A stretch of DNA of 64,000 bases from Aminicenans sp964648465 (GTDB lineage: Bacteria > Acidobacteriota > Aminicenantia > Aminicenantales > Aminicenantaceae): positions 1 through 64,000 of the forward strand of contig CAZYMU010000007.1 in assembly GCA_964648465.1 (NCBI GenBank). The letters are read 5' to 3'. The notes beneath the pieces are model-generated. The model saw only the letters and a list, made by a program, of their open reading frames with translations. It did not search any database and was not told where the DNA came from. Positions 24,050 through 33,715 of the stretch are shown piece after piece; the stretch's first letter is position 1; each line of letters opens with the position of its first letter. The position numbers and the translations under genes were made by a program.

Positions 24050-26406
24050 ACCCATTACATTTTAAAACGCTCAAATTCTTTAAAAACAGGAAGATGCCTA
24101 TAAAAAAATCCCAAAACAATCTTTCTTCACTTAAAAAAGTAAAAAAAGTCGGATTCTTCGAAAGACTCGTGAAAAATCCATTTCTCTTCCTTTTCATCTT
24201 TGTTATTGTCATTTCATACTTTATGTCTTATCTCCCGTCAAAATCTCTCCCTATTCCCACAGAGGGAGAAATCGCATCATCGGATATCATCGCACCTGAA
24301 GACCTCACCATTAAAGATACAGAAACAACTGAAAAAAGGAAAACAGAAGCAGCCGAAGCAGTGCTCCCTGTTTATATGCTGGAGCAGAATGTTTTTTTAA
24401 ATACCGAAGAAAAGATCAGGGAGTTTTTCAGTTCAGGACGTGACCTCATCAAGAAACCTGCAACATCAAAGAGAATAGAAGACTTCAGAAAAATAACCCT
24501 TGAAAAGTACGACAGGGAAATTTCGACAAGAGATGTCAGATCTCTCATTAAATCTAAATTTTCTTCTGACCTGGAAGAAAACTTGATCAATCTAATCGGC
24601 AAAATTTCAGGTCAGGGCATAATCCTGTCCAAAAACCTCTTTATCCACAAAGAACAAGAGAAAGGCCTGATCCTCATTAAAAGCCCAGAACCCGAAAAGA
24701 GCATAAAAGTTTCAGGTCTGTTGGATATTTCAGAAAGCAAAGAAAAATTATCTGAAGAAATAAACAGATTAGACCTTGCACAAAATGGTAAATCACTGTT
24801 AATCAATCTTTCTTATTTCTTTATCTCTCATAATATAAATTACAATAAAGTTAAAACCGAAGATAGAAAAGAAGAGGCTCGTGCAAGCATAGGAACGGTC
24901 TTTTACACAATAAAAAAAGGGAAAGTCATTATCCGTAAAGGAGACGAAGTCAATCAGGAATCCCTCAAACAAATTAAAATAATAAATCAAAACCTCAGTT
25001 TAAAACCAAGCTGGTTTACCAATTTCATGGGAACATTTCTTTTATTCTGTTTACTTTTTACGTCCCTCTGGTTCTATCTAAAATCATTTGTGAAGTTTAA
25101 TTTTGCTCTTAAGAATTTTATCATGATTGGGATCACTCTTGTTCTTAGCATGTTATTCTATAAAGCCTCAATTTTTTTAGCCGACACATTAAGCCAGAGC
25201 AGCAATATTTCCCTGTTAAAGCACATTGAAACTTACAAATATGGCTTTCCTTCTCAATTCGGCACTCTTCTTTTTGCATTTCTGGCAGGAACTCAAACCG
25301 CATTGGTCTTTGCTGTTATCAACAGTTTCCTTATAGGGTATCTCTTTAAGGCAAATTTTTATCTTATGATCTTCAGCTTATTAGGAGCTCTGGCCGCTAT
25401 ATATGGAATAAAATATTATGGAAAGCAAAAGAGAACAACAACATTTCAAGCTGCTTTTTTTCTGGTCGCCCCGATCAATATATTTATCATAATTAGTTTC
25501 CATTTTATCATAGAAAAAATAGGTCCGATTGATATTCTTGCCAGCGAGATTCTGATGGGAGTCCTGGGGGGAATACTCAGTGCTGCTCTGGCATTTCTTT
25601 TCTTACCTGTTTATGAAAATTTTTTTAGTTTAGTTACTCAGCCTAAACTCATTGAACTTACAAACTCGGACCTTCCAATTTTCAGGCAGATGGCGCTGGA
25701 AGCCCCCGGCTCTTACCATCATTCTCTCATCGTCTCATCTCTAGCAGAAAAAGCTGCAGAAGAAATCAAGTTAGACCCTATGCTGGTCAAGACTGGTGCT
25801 CTTTATCATGACATAGGCAAAATCAAAAGACCAGAATACTTCATCGAAAACAGAACTAGAAATCTTGATATGCACAGAGACCTCAAGCCCAGCATGAGCA
25901 GCCTGGTGATAATCAACCATGTCAAGGAAGGCATGGAAATGGCAAAAAAATTAAAGCTCCCTAAAAAGATAAGAGACATAATCGAACAGCACCATGGAAA
26001 CTCTCTGGTAAAATATTTCTTCGAAAAAGCAAAAGAAAAGTACGACCCTGAAACGCAAAAAATAGGAGAAGAAAGCTACAGATATGCAGGGCCTAAGCCA
26101 AAAAGCAAAGAAGCCGCCCTGGTTATGCTCGCAGATTCAATTGAGGCAGCTTCACGGAGTTTGAAATCCCCCACTAACATAAACTTGAAGCGAGTGATAA
26201 CTGAAATATTTAATAATTATCTCCATGACGGGCAGTTGGACGACTGTAATTTTTCTTTCAAAGAATTGAAAATCTGTGCTTCATCATTTCTTGAAACTCT
26301 TTATACAATCTACCACTCGAGAGTCGACTACCCAGGATTTGATTTTGAAATCAAAAAAAAGAAAAAACCAGCATCAAATGATAGAAATACTAAACCAACA
26401 ACATAA
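24046..26406 (+). CDS. PgpH/YqfF-type 7TM-HD membrane phosphodiesterase
   Basis: 786 residues. One N-terminal membrane helix (~45-62), an extracytoplasmic domain of about 250 residues, a seven-helix membrane region (~330-530) and a cytosolic HD domain (H559 region YHHSLIV and H588-D589 in YHDIGK). The family degrades cyclic di-AMP (PgpH). The cluster order phoH, this gene, ybeY, a CorC-like gene and era is a widespread conserved arrangement. Its 3' end overlaps ybeY by 29 nt. Confidence 0.92.
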   Translation: MNPLHFKTLKFFKNRKMPIKKSQNNLSSLKKVKKVGFFERLVKNPFLFLFIFVIVISYFMSYLPSKSLPIPTEGEIASSDIIAPEDLTIKDTETTEKRKTEAAEAVLPVYMLEQNVFLNTEEKIREFFSSGRDLIKKPATSKRIEDFRKITLEKYDREISTRDVRSLIKSKFSSDLEENLINLIGKISGQGIILSKNLFIHKEQEKGLILIKSPEPEKSIKVSGLLDISESKEKLSEEINRLDLAQNGKSLLINLSYFFISHNINYNKVKTEDRKEEARASIGTVFYTIKKGKVIIRKGDEVNQESLKQIKIINQNLSLKPSWFTNFMGTFLLFCLLFTSLWFYLKSFVKFNFALKNFIMIGITLVLSMLFYKASIFLADTLSQSSNISLLKHIETYKYGFPSQFGTLLFAFLAGTQTALVFAVINSFLIGYLFKANFYLMIFSLLGALAAIYGIKYYGKQKRTTTFQAAFFLVAPINIFIIISFHFIIEKIGPIDILASEILMGVLGGILSAALAFLFLPVYENFFSLVTQPKLIELTNSDLPIFRQMALEAPGSYHHSLIVSSLAEKAAEEIKLDPMLVKTGALYHDIGKIKRPEYFIENRTRNLDMHRDLKPSMSSLVIINHVKEGMEMAKKLKLPKKIRDIIEQHHGNSLVKYFFEKAKEKYDPETQKIGEESYRYAGPKPKSKEAALVMLADSIEAASRSLKSPTNINLKRVITEIFNNYLHDGQLDDCNFSFKELKICASSFLETLYTIYHSRVDYPGFDFEIKKKKKPASNDRNTKPTT

Positions 26407-26803
26407 ATACCCGATAAACACAGCCAGATTTAAGAAACTGATGCAAAGATTAATCAAGCACTTTAAACTTAAAAACCCGGAGGTTACACTGGCATTTGTA
26501 AACGACAAGACAATTAAAGATTTGAATAATAGATTCTTGAAAAAAAACTCTCCTACAGATGTTTTGAGCTTTCCTATTAATGAAAAGGGAGCCGACGGAA
26601 AATTTTACCTCGGAGATATCATTATTTCAGTTCCCCAAGCCTACAAGCAGTGTTCCCCAAAAAAAGAAGGTCTGGAAAGAGAACTCGAACTCTTGAGCAT
26701 TCACGGATTCCTGCATCTTCTGGGATTTGAACACTTCAAAGATATAGAAGAAGAAGAGGAAAAAATACAGAATCTATTTTTTGTAGGTGAATATGAAAAT
26801 TAA
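26378..26803 (+). CDS. ybeY: Endoribonuclease YbeY
   Basis: 141 residues. The zinc motif HGFLHLLGFEH and the upstream TDVLSFP segment are diagnostic. YbeY acts in 16S rRNA maturation and ribosome quality control. The ATG at 26378 is chosen because the family begins near MIEILNQQ; the longer in-frame reading from 26276 is antisense-like text inside the PgpH gene. It overlaps the preceding gene by 29 nt and the following gene slightly, consistent with translational coupling. Confidence 0.94.
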   Translation: MIEILNQQHKYPINTARFKKLMQRLIKHFKLKNPEVTLAFVNDKTIKDLNNRFLKKNSPTDVLSFPINEKGADGKFYLGDIIISVPQAYKQCSPKKEGLERELELLSIHGFLHLLGFEHFKDIEEEEEKIQNLFFVGEYEN

Positions 26804-28028
26804 TATCATGACTTGGATCGGCTTTGGGCTGAGTTTTGCAGCAGCCTTTCTTTTTTCACTGCTTTATATGTCATTATGTTCCTTTTCAAAAATCTCTATC
26901 AGCCGCCTCCTCGAAAATAAAGGAAAAGAATACCGCCTTAAAATTATTGAAATCTATGACGAACTAAAAGTCTTTATAGAAATCATGAGGGTTATTTTTC
27001 TAATTGCTTTTCTGGTATATCTCTATATTATTTTTCCGCGGCCAAAGATATGGCCTCTCTGGCTATTTCTGATTTCACTAGCAGTCTATTTGATTTTTTT
27101 CGACCTCTTCCCCCGGTTGATCAATTCATTCAGTAATAAGAAAATACTTACCATCTTCCTTTCATCTTTTAAAACATCATATATTTTTTCTCTGTTCCTG
27201 CCGCTTCTGAAAAAGACGAAATCCCTAAAAAAGGAACAAGATGTTCAACATGAAGCTTCGGAAGAAGAAATCCAGGCATTGATAGAAGAAGCTAAAGAAG
27301 AAGGGATTATTGAAAAAGAAGAAGAAACTCTACTTAAGAGTATTGTTGAATTCGGTGATACTCTTGTCAGAGAAATCATGACTCCAAGGGTTGACATAAT
27401 ATGCATCAGAAAGGATACAAGTATTAAGAAGCTCAGAACACTGGTTATCAAAGAAAAACATTCCCGCATCCCTGTTTACAAGGAGAGAATCGACAACATA
27501 GAAGGAATCGTAATCGCCAAAGACCTTCTTGAATACTCTGACGACAGGCACAATAGTGATGCCATCGAACCCCTCATCCGTCCGGTTTATTTTATCCCCG
27601 AATCAATGAAAGTCGCAGAACTTCTTAAGGAATTCCAGAAAAGAAAACAGAAATTGGCCATAGTTGTAGATGAGCATGGAGGCGTATCCGGATTGATAAC
27701 AATGGAAGACCTTATGGAAGAGATTGTGGGGGAAATCCAGGATGAATATGATAAGGATAAAGTACAATTCATAGAACAAAAACCTTTTGACTATATTGTA
27801 CTTGGAGATGCAGAAGTAGAAGAACTCGAGGACATTTTCGATTTAGACCTCAGCCAAGACGACTATATCACGGTCGGGGGACTTATTACACATTATCTGG
27901 GAAGACTGCCGAAACAAGGAGAACATATTAAGATTAAAGGTTTATCCCTAGAAATTCTCGACGTTGACCAGAAGAAAGTCAAGAAGCTTCGAATCAAGAA
28001 GATATTGCAGAGTGATCAAGAGGAATAA
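26793..28028 (+). CDS. CBS-domain membrane protein of the CorC/HlyC family
   Basis: About 411 residues. The N-terminus has hydrophobic segments (~8-28 and ~65-105). A tandem CBS pair follows (~195-310; EIMTPRVDIICI, VVDEHGGVSGLITMEDLMEEIVGEIQDE), then a C-terminal CorC/HlyC transporter-associated domain. The family is linked to magnesium/cobalt efflux or resistance. The start is uncertain: GTG 26787, ATG 26793 or ATG 26808 are all possible. Its place between ybeY and era is typical. Confidence 0.88.
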   Translation: MKINIMTWIGFGLSFAAAFLFSLLYMSLCSFSKISISRLLENKGKEYRLKIIEIYDELKVFIEIMRVIFLIAFLVYLYIIFPRPKIWPLWLFLISLAVYLIFFDLFPRLINSFSNKKILTIFLSSFKTSYIFSLFLPLLKKTKSLKKEQDVQHEASEEEIQALIEEAKEEGIIEKEEETLLKSIVEFGDTLVREIMTPRVDIICIRKDTSIKKLRTLVIKEKHSRIPVYKERIDNIEGIVIAKDLLEYSDDRHNSDAIEPLIRPVYFIPESMKVAELLKEFQKRKQKLAIVVDEHGGVSGLITMEDLMEEIVGEIQDEYDKDKVQFIEQKPFDYIVLGDAEVEELEDIFDLDLSQDDYITVGGLITHYLGRLPKQGEHIKIKGLSLEILDVDQKKVKKLRIKKILQSDQEE

Positions 28029-28039
28029 AGATCTAACGA

Positions 28040-28942
28040 ATGAAAGTCGGTTATGTGGCATTAATTGGACGTCCGAACGTAGGTAAATCTACACTTATTA
28101 ATAAGATGCTGGGCCAAAAAGTGGCCATAATTTCTTCCAAACCGCAGACTACACGGACGACTATCCTCGGAATTAAAACCACCGGACAAGGACAGATTAT
28201 TTTTGTTGACAATCCTGGTATCCATAAACCTCTTCACAAACTGAATAAAAGAATGATGAAGCTTGTCTATTCTTCACTGGAAACATCTAACCTTGTCTGT
28301 CTTATCATCGATTCCAAACTGAGTTTCGGACATGGAGATCAATTCGTAATCGATATCCTTAAAAACATCTCAACTCCCATTATCTTACTCATAAATAAAG
28401 TTGACATTATTAAAAAAGAAAAAATACTTTCCATGATCGAAAGATATAAAGATCTTATCGGATTTAAGGAAATCATTCCTATTTCCGCACTGAAGGGCAC
28501 AAATCTGGATATCCTTGAGGAAAAAATTTATTTTTATTTACCTGAAGGCAAAAAGATATTTGAAGATGATAAAGTATCGGATCAATCACAACAATTTTTA
28601 CTCTCAGAAATAATTAGAGAAAAAATACTCAAGTATGTCAGAGAAGAACTTCCTTTTGTAACGGCTGTTCATATCGATAAAATTGAAAAGCGAACGAGGG
28701 CTTCAGATTCTGCAGACAGAGCAATGAAAAACTATATCAAAGCCTCTATATTCGTTGAAAAAGACAATCACAGGAGAATTATCCTAGGAAAACGGGGAAT
28801 GCTTATTAAGACAATAGGTACCCAAGCACGTCAAGAAATTGAGCAAATCTTAGGAGAAAAAATCTTCTTGGAACTTCAAATTAAAGTCAAAAAAAGATGG
28901 CGCGACAGCGCAAATGTCCTTGACCTGATCGAAAGACAATAA
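28040..28942 (+). CDS. era: GTPase Era
   Basis: 300 residues. The G1 loop GRPNVGKSTLINK, the G2 region with SSKPQTTRTT, G3 DNPGIHKP and G4 NKVD are present, with a C-terminal KH domain (RRIILGKRGMLIKTIG). Era binds the 3' end of 16S rRNA and is required for 30S assembly. It starts 11 nt after the CorC-like gene and ends the cluster. Confidence 0.97.
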   Translation: MKVGYVALIGRPNVGKSTLINKMLGQKVAIISSKPQTTRTTILGIKTTGQGQIIFVDNPGIHKPLHKLNKRMMKLVYSSLETSNLVCLIIDSKLSFGHGDQFVIDILKNISTPIILLINKVDIIKKEKILSMIERYKDLIGFKEIIPISALKGTNLDILEEKIYFYLPEGKKIFEDDKVSDQSQQFLLSEIIREKILKYVREELPFVTAVHIDKIEKRTRASDSADRAMKNYIKASIFVEKDNHRRIILGKRGMLIKTIGTQARQEIEQILGEKIFLELQIKVKKRWRDSANVLDLIERQ

Positions 28943-28976
28943 AGGATTAGTGTCCCCAGAATTCAGAATTTGAGTA

Positions 28977-29005
28977 TTGACATTGGCTCACTTTGATGCG
29001 AAAAT
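28977..29005 (+). promoter_or_regulatory. Promoter of tRNA-His
   Basis: TTGACA (28977-28982), 17 bp, then GAAAAT (29000-29005), a four-of-six match to the -10 consensus. It ends about 18 nt before the tRNA 5' end, so the tRNA is probably transcribed from its own start after era. Confidence 0.5.
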
Positions 29006-29022
29006 TTGAATCCCTTTTTCAC

Positions 29023-29100
29023 GGTGAGCGTAGCTCAACAGGTTAGAGCACCGGACTGTGGATCCGGAGGTTGGGGGTTCGAAACCCCTCGCTCACCCCA
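29023..29100 (+). tRNA. tRNA-His (anticodon GTG)
   Basis: A full cloverleaf can be folded. The acceptor stem GTGAGCG pairs with CGCTCAC, the extra G-1 at 29023 pairs with C73 as required for tRNA-His, the anticodon loop is CTGTGGA, and the T arm is TTCGAAA in a GGGG/CCCC stem. CCA is encoded at 29098-29100. Confidence 0.97.
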
Positions 29101-29225
29101 CCTTATTGTCTGTATTTTCAGTAAGTTAGCTTTTTTTTATTTTTAGCCTGGGTCATTAAAACTGAGGTTTTTTTCTTTAGAATCTTATATTTAGGATTAA
29201 ACTAAACGGTTCAATCTTCAATTAA

Positions 29226-29876
29226 TTAAGCCAACTCTAACACCTTATCTACTAATTTTTCTATTCCTATAGCAATCTTAGAGATGGTAGGTCCTAACAT
29301 ATACGCAGGAGTGGAAACTACATTATTTTTTCCATCAAAAGCAATATCATCTACCGTTTTTACCACATGTTTTCCGCCCATCCTCTTAATGGCAGCTGCT
29401 GTATCCTTATCACTGCCTATAGTTACCTCTGCACCCAAGACCTTAGCGGCTATAACAGGAGCAATACAAATAAATCCCATTGGTTTACCTGCTTCATACA
29501 TTTCTTTAATCAATCTTTCTACCTCTAGATTTACAGTGCAATCCGCGCCTTTTACTGCAAAATTGCACAGATTTTTTGCCACACCATATCCACCAGGAAA
29601 GATTAAAGCATCCAAATCTGAAGCTCTAATATCTTTTATATCTTCAATGTCTCCCCTAGCTATTCTCGCTGCTTCTACTAAAACATTTCTCGTCTCATCC
29701 ACTGCCTCGTCTTTTAAGTGATTAACAACATCCAGCTGATTTACATCTGGAGCCATACAAACAATCTCTGCCCCGGCCTTATCCAAAAAATACAATGTAA
29801 GCACAGCCTCCTGAATCTCGCTGCCATCCTTAACACCCGAACCTGCCAAATCAATGCCTACTCTTGACCTCTTCAT
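29226..29876 (-). CDS. elbB: ElbB-like DJ-1/PfpI superfamily protein (glyoxalase III-like)
   Basis: 216 residues of the ElbB branch of the DJ-1/PfpI superfamily. The N-terminal GSGVKDGSEIQEAVL, the ALIFPGGYGVAKNL turn and the nucleophile elbow GFICIAPV with the reactive cysteine are visible. ElbB is associated with isoprenoid biosynthesis clusters and has been called a glyoxalase; the physiological role is not settled. The ATG at 29876 has AAAGGAGGTG upstream; the in-frame extension to 29948 lacks support. Confidence 0.9.
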   Translation of the reverse strand: MKRSRVGIDLAGSGVKDGSEIQEAVLTLYFLDKAGAEIVCMAPDVNQLDVVNHLKDEAVDETRNVLVEAARIARGDIEDIKDIRASDLDALIFPGGYGVAKNLCNFAVKGADCTVNLEVERLIKEMYEAGKPMGFICIAPVIAAKVLGAEVTIGSDKDTAAAIKRMGGKHVVKTVDDIAFDGKNNVVSTPAYMLGPTISKIAIGIEKLVDKVLELA

Positions 29877-30178
29877 TTTCTTCACCTCCTTTCTATTATT
29901 GAATTTCTCTCTATAACTTGCCATCACAATGCTTGCTAAAACGAGCATTGCTGAAACAACAATTATCTTATATTCTTTTTACACTTATTTATTCTATCTC
30001 TCTCAATGAGAAATTTTATTTACTTTATCCGCCTTTCTAATGGGGTAATATAACTGGCCCCTTTCGCCAGAAAGATGCGCAGGCATATAGCCAGTATACA
30101 TAATTAGTTCTATTTTCCTATCTCGACTGCCAAGGTCGAGGGAATTAATAACCACACCAAGATTATCAAACGTGATAA
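29877..30178. other. Intergenic region with several small hairpins
   Basis: This 302-nt gap lies upstream of elbB and downstream of the radical SAM gene. It contains inverted repeats CAATGCT/AGCATTG (29927-29950), CTGGC/GCCAG near 30052-30068, CTCGAC/GTCGAG (30122-30140) and GATTATCA/TGATAATC (30161-30180). The last overlaps the end of the radical SAM gene and may be a weak terminator for it. No gene is apparent. Confidence 0.4.
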
Positions 30179-31657
30179 TCAAATTCCCACTATTTTACGG
30201 AAATGGAACCCATAGATAGAAAATGATATTGCCATTGCGATAAGTTGAGGGCGTTTCGCTAATGTCCAGGCAATAAATTTCCAGTATTGCAGTCTTTCTT
30301 TTCCTTTTATCCCTAAATACAAGATAGATTTGAACAATGCTTCAATGTAACAGAAATCGAAATTTATTCTTTTCTTTAAAGAGTAAGGCCTGTATACCTT
30401 TAAGAATGTTTTAACTCGTTCATAATATCGTTTTGGTGAGTAAATCGTATTGAGAATTTTCTTATAGCCATTTATAAGTATTTTGCGGTTCATCTTTGGA
30501 ATGAAGTTGAGTGAGAAATCCATGTTGTCTCCAGAGATGTCATTCATTAACCTGTTTTCTTTTTTAAGGCGGCTGTAGAGCCTTGTTCCTCGAGGTGCGT
30601 TCAATAACCCAACCATAGCGGTAATAATTCCGCTTTCCTGAATGAACTTAATCTGCCTTTCAAAAATTGAAATAGGGTCGTTGTCAAAGCCTACGATAAA
30701 GCCACCCTGAACTTCAAAGCCGTGTTCCTGAATATTTTTGACGCAAGCTATCAAGTTGCGATTCTTGTTAATGTTTTTATTGCATTCTGTCAAACTTTCT
30801 TCATTTGGGGTTTCGATTCCAACAAAAACCCTGTTAAACCCAGCCTTGGCCATCAATTGCATGAGTTCTTCATCATCAGAGAGATTTATAGATGCTTCCG
30901 TCAGAAAAGAAAACGGGTATTTTTTCCGCATCATCCAATCGATTAGAGCAGGAAGAATTTCCTTTTTAAGTTTCTTTTTGTTACCAATGAAATTATCGTC
31001 AACAATAAATACCCCCCCTCTCCAGCCTTGGTTATACAAAGTTTCCACCTCCTCTAAAATTTGGCCTTTCTCTTTAGTTCGCGGTTTGTGTCCGTTCAAG
31101 ACAATGATATCACAGAATTCGCAGTTAAAAGGACATCCTCTGGAATACTGAACATTCATTGAATTATATTTTTTCATATCGATAAGTTCCCATTGGGGGC
31201 AAGGAGTCTTTCGTATGTCTGGCCATTGTTTTGAGGAATAAAGGTGATTGGGGCATCCATTTTTTAAATCATCAATAAAAGAGGGAAGAGTATTCTCAGC
31301 TTCATTTAGAACAAGATGGTCTATATCATCAAATTCTTCATATCTTGTGGTAAAAAGAGGGCCACCAGCAACAATTTTAATTTCCAATTCTTTGCATCTT
31401 CTGATGACTTCTTTTGCCGATTTTTCTTGAATATCCATAGAGCTGATGAAAACGTAATCAGACCAGTTTAAGTCCTTATCACTCAATGATGAGACATTCA
31501 TATCAACAAGCTTTTTCTTCCATTCTTTGGGAAGCATTGCAGCGACAGTCAATAATCCCAAAGGAGGAAAAGCCGCCTTTTTTGAAATGAAATTCAAGGC
31601 GTGTTTAAAGCTCCAAAAGGTGTCTGGATATTTAGGATAGACTAAAAGTATTTTCAT
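30179..31657 (-). CDS. Cobalamin-binding-domain radical SAM protein (DUF4070 / HpnP-HpnR-like)
   Basis: 492 residues: an N-terminal B12-binding-like domain (~1-130), a radical SAM core with the cluster motif CPFNCEFC (~170), and a C-terminal DUF4070-type domain with NAPRGTRLYSRL. The family includes hopanoid methylases such as HpnP and HpnR, among many uncharacterised members, so methylation of a lipid or natural product is plausible but unproven. No hopanoid synthesis gene is in the window. It is monocistronic; upstream lies the aldolase remnant. Confidence 0.85.
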   Translation of the reverse strand: MKILLVYPKYPDTFWSFKHALNFISKKAAFPPLGLLTVAAMLPKEWKKKLVDMNVSSLSDKDLNWSDYVFISSMDIQEKSAKEVIRRCKELEIKIVAGGPLFTTRYEEFDDIDHLVLNEAENTLPSFIDDLKNGCPNHLYSSKQWPDIRKTPCPQWELIDMKKYNSMNVQYSRGCPFNCEFCDIIVLNGHKPRTKEKGQILEEVETLYNQGWRGGVFIVDDNFIGNKKKLKKEILPALIDWMMRKKYPFSFLTEASINLSDDEELMQLMAKAGFNRVFVGIETPNEESLTECNKNINKNRNLIACVKNIQEHGFEVQGGFIVGFDNDPISIFERQIKFIQESGIITAMVGLLNAPRGTRLYSRLKKENRLMNDISGDNMDFSLNFIPKMNRKILINGYKKILNTIYSPKRYYERVKTFLKVYRPYSLKKRINFDFCYIEALFKSILYLGIKGKERLQYWKFIAWTLAKRPQLIAMAISFSIYGFHFRKIVGI

Positions 31658-31905
31658 GTTTAAATTCCTGAATCATACTTTCGTGGAAATCCTGAGATGA
31701 TACCTCTCGGTAAGTATTGATTCTTTATATTAAATTTACAACATTGCTGATTTCTTATTAAATACAAAAAAATTATACCTTATTATTTTTTATTTGTATA
31801 GAACTGAACATAATCCAATGTTTCAAGCAAAACAAACGTCGGCTGTTGTAAGCAAAAAGGGGGTTAATGATGGGAACAAAAAAGGTGAGGGCTTTCTCCA
31901 GCCGG

Positions 31906-32186
31906 CTAAAGAAAACTATAATTATTATAGCACATAATGCAAGTCTTTAAGGAGGAAACTTTTACTAAGCAACCATGAGATAATTTGTCTTCCAAACCAA
32001 TTTTTGAGCCAGTAACTATGAATTGTTCTTCACTGCTTTCAATTCTAGAACTCAAATTTCCGTAATAGCCTTCTTTATAAGGAGGACAAAGATTGTAATA
32101 CTGAAATTCTCTACGCCAATATTTTAATTCTTCTAGTCTTGGCTATTTTGGAATTTTTTACTGATTACTTCAGTTCTAAATTTCAT
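31906..32186 (-). pseudogene. Frameshifted and truncated class II aldolase/adducin-like gene
   Basis: On the minus strand an ATG at 32186 opens a frame reading MKFRTEVISKKFQNSQD and stops. Shifting frame near 32135 continues as LEELKYWRREFQYYNL, PPYKEGYYGNLSSRI and FIVTGSKIGL up to a stop at 31906-31908. The pattern GNLS-R followed by FI-TGS is typical of the N-terminal part of class II aldolase/adducin family proteins, which are normally above 200 residues. The open length of 281 nt is not a multiple of three, as expected for a single frameshift. It begins 18 nt after the metallo-beta-lactamase gene, so the two probably once formed an operon. Confidence 0.55.
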
Positions 32187-32204
32187 CCCTTTATAGGTCA
32201 TAAT

Positions 32205-33071
32205 TCATTTCAGATCTTGCATTGTTATTATTTTTCCTACACCAACGTTTATAAAATTCTTGCCATATTCTTCATTAAACAATAGTCTTGCTTTATCCCC
32301 TGAGCAATGGCAGGCACCAACATAACTTATCCCCAATTCTTTGAAACTTGAAATAATTTTTTCTATTGTGTTTTTGCTTTCCCCTGTTAGATGAAATCCC
32401 CCCATTGCTAAAAGTAGATTATCCTCAACTACTTCTTTTGCTTTCTTTACTATTTTTACAATACCAGGATGCGCACAACCCGTTATTACTATCAATCCTT
32501 TATCTGTTTGAATAATTAAAGACTGTTCCTTTATCAATGTTCCTAGCTCACCGGTGGAATAAACATTTTTACAAATTTTCAAAGCCTTTCCAGCCTCAAT
32601 GACTTTCGCTCCGTATTTCTTAATTCTATCTTTAAATCTCTTTGGAAATGATTTAGGTAGATAAACAACCACTCTGGGATTTTTCTGGAGGAAACTATCC
32701 AATCCTCCAACATGGTCTCCGTGGATATGAGAAAGCACTACAAGATCTATTCCTTGGGGATCAATCCCTAATTTCTTCATGTTTGATAAGAGTACTGAAC
32801 CATTTCCGCCTGTATCAAAAAGAATAGTCTTCTCTGTTCCTTTCACAAGACAGGAAAAACCCCAGGCAGTTTCTAATCCTTCCATGTATGGATTATTATC
32901 GTAAGTAACAATAATACTTAAATTTTTGACAGTATTTCCATTTATTTTTCCTAAATCTTTACGAATGAATTCTTCTCCTTTGCTCTTTTCATAACTCAGG
33001 AAGGTAATTATTGCTAATATTGCAGCGATTGCTATTCCTTTTAATATAATTGAATTTAATAATTTCATCAT
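32205..33071 (-). CDS. Exported metallo-beta-lactamase-fold hydrolase
   Basis: 288 residues. An N-terminal membrane/signal segment (~8-26) precedes an MBL domain with the metal motif SHIHGDHVGG and a later GCAHPGI and GGFHL pattern. The layout resembles the 7,8-dihydropterin-6-methyl-aminobenzene phosphate synthase-like branch, whose members are often misnamed; the substrate is unknown. The terminal FINVGVGKII segment is also typical of that branch. ATG codons at 33071 and 33068 are both possible. A broken aldolase-like gene follows on the same strand. Confidence 0.85.
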   Translation of the reverse strand: MMKLLNSIILKGIAIAAILAIITFLSYEKSKGEEFIRKDLGKINGNTVKNLSIIVTYDNNPYMEGLETAWGFSCLVKGTEKTILFDTGGNGSVLLSNMKKLGIDPQGIDLVVLSHIHGDHVGGLDSFLQKNPRVVVYLPKSFPKRFKDRIKKYGAKVIEAGKALKICKNVYSTGELGTLIKEQSLIIQTDKGLIVITGCAHPGIVKIVKKAKEVVEDNLLLAMGGFHLTGESKNTIEKIISSFKELGISYVGACHCSGDKARLLFNEEYGKNFINVGVGKIITMQDLK

Positions 33072-33289
33072 TTTGACCTCTCATTTTATTTGTTCATTTG
33101 GTTCGTTTTTTATATTGACTAATTTTTGTCAGACATTACTCCTCAACCTAGTCAAAAAATTCTGTTTTGTCAAGAGCGTCTAGGCTCTGTGTCATTTAAG
33201 AATCAAAAGTGCACACTTGCTTATTTAATTTTAATAAAGCATCTATTTTTATAGATATAATCTAAATCCATATAAGGAGGTTTCAGATT

Positions 33290-33424
33290 ATGTCACAGTT
33301 ACACAAGAGATTTACAGATAATCAAGTCAAAGGACTTTTTAAAAGATACTTAAACAAGCAAGTTGAAAGAAAGTACATTCAGGAGATTCTAGAAGTAAAG
33401 AAAAGCTCTGTTGCAACAACGTGA
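33290..33424 (+). pseudogene. N-terminal remnant of a transposase/integrase
   Basis: A 44-codon frame with a good ribosome site (AAGGAGG) starts MSQLHKRFTDNQVKGLFKRY and continues KQVERKYIQEIL before stopping. I recognise this as the start of DDE/integrase-type transposases, which normally run to several hundred residues. The downstream sequence does not continue the protein in any frame that I could find. This is family recollection, not a search result. Confidence 0.5.
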
Positions 33425-33489
33425 TAATGTCCGTTTTATGAAAAATAAGTTAAGGTTCTTATTTACTAAAAAAAGTAAGGAGAACCTTA

Positions 33490-33609
33490 ATGGAAGAGAA
33501 CATTATTGCATTGAGCAGAAGAGTGATTGAAATGTTAATGATTATTCAAATGGTCACGGTACGATGCCCAATTTTCGGCCGGTCCCTAATAAGCGACAAA
33601 ATGCGGTAA
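33490..33609 (+). pseudogene. N-terminal remnant of an ISNCY/IS1202-type transposase
   Basis: The frame starts MEENIIALSRRVIEMLMIIQ behind AAGGAGAACC and stops after 39 residues. The opening resembles ISNCY-type transposases that continue into a helix-turn-helix; here it is cut at about residue 23 and followed by unrelated text. The start is preceded by a hairpin TTAAGGTTCT/AGAACCTTAA (33450-33490). Together with 33290-33424 it marks a site of repeated insertion and decay. The rest of the 33072-33715 gap shows nothing coding. Confidence 0.5.
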
Positions 33610-33715
33610 AATGACCGTTAGAATTTTGTCAGTAGAGATAATCGCTGTACTTGGAAAGCCATGATGAATTGTCTTAGGAATGTTCTAAGTTCTTGAACGC
33701 ACTCACCCTTTCCTG

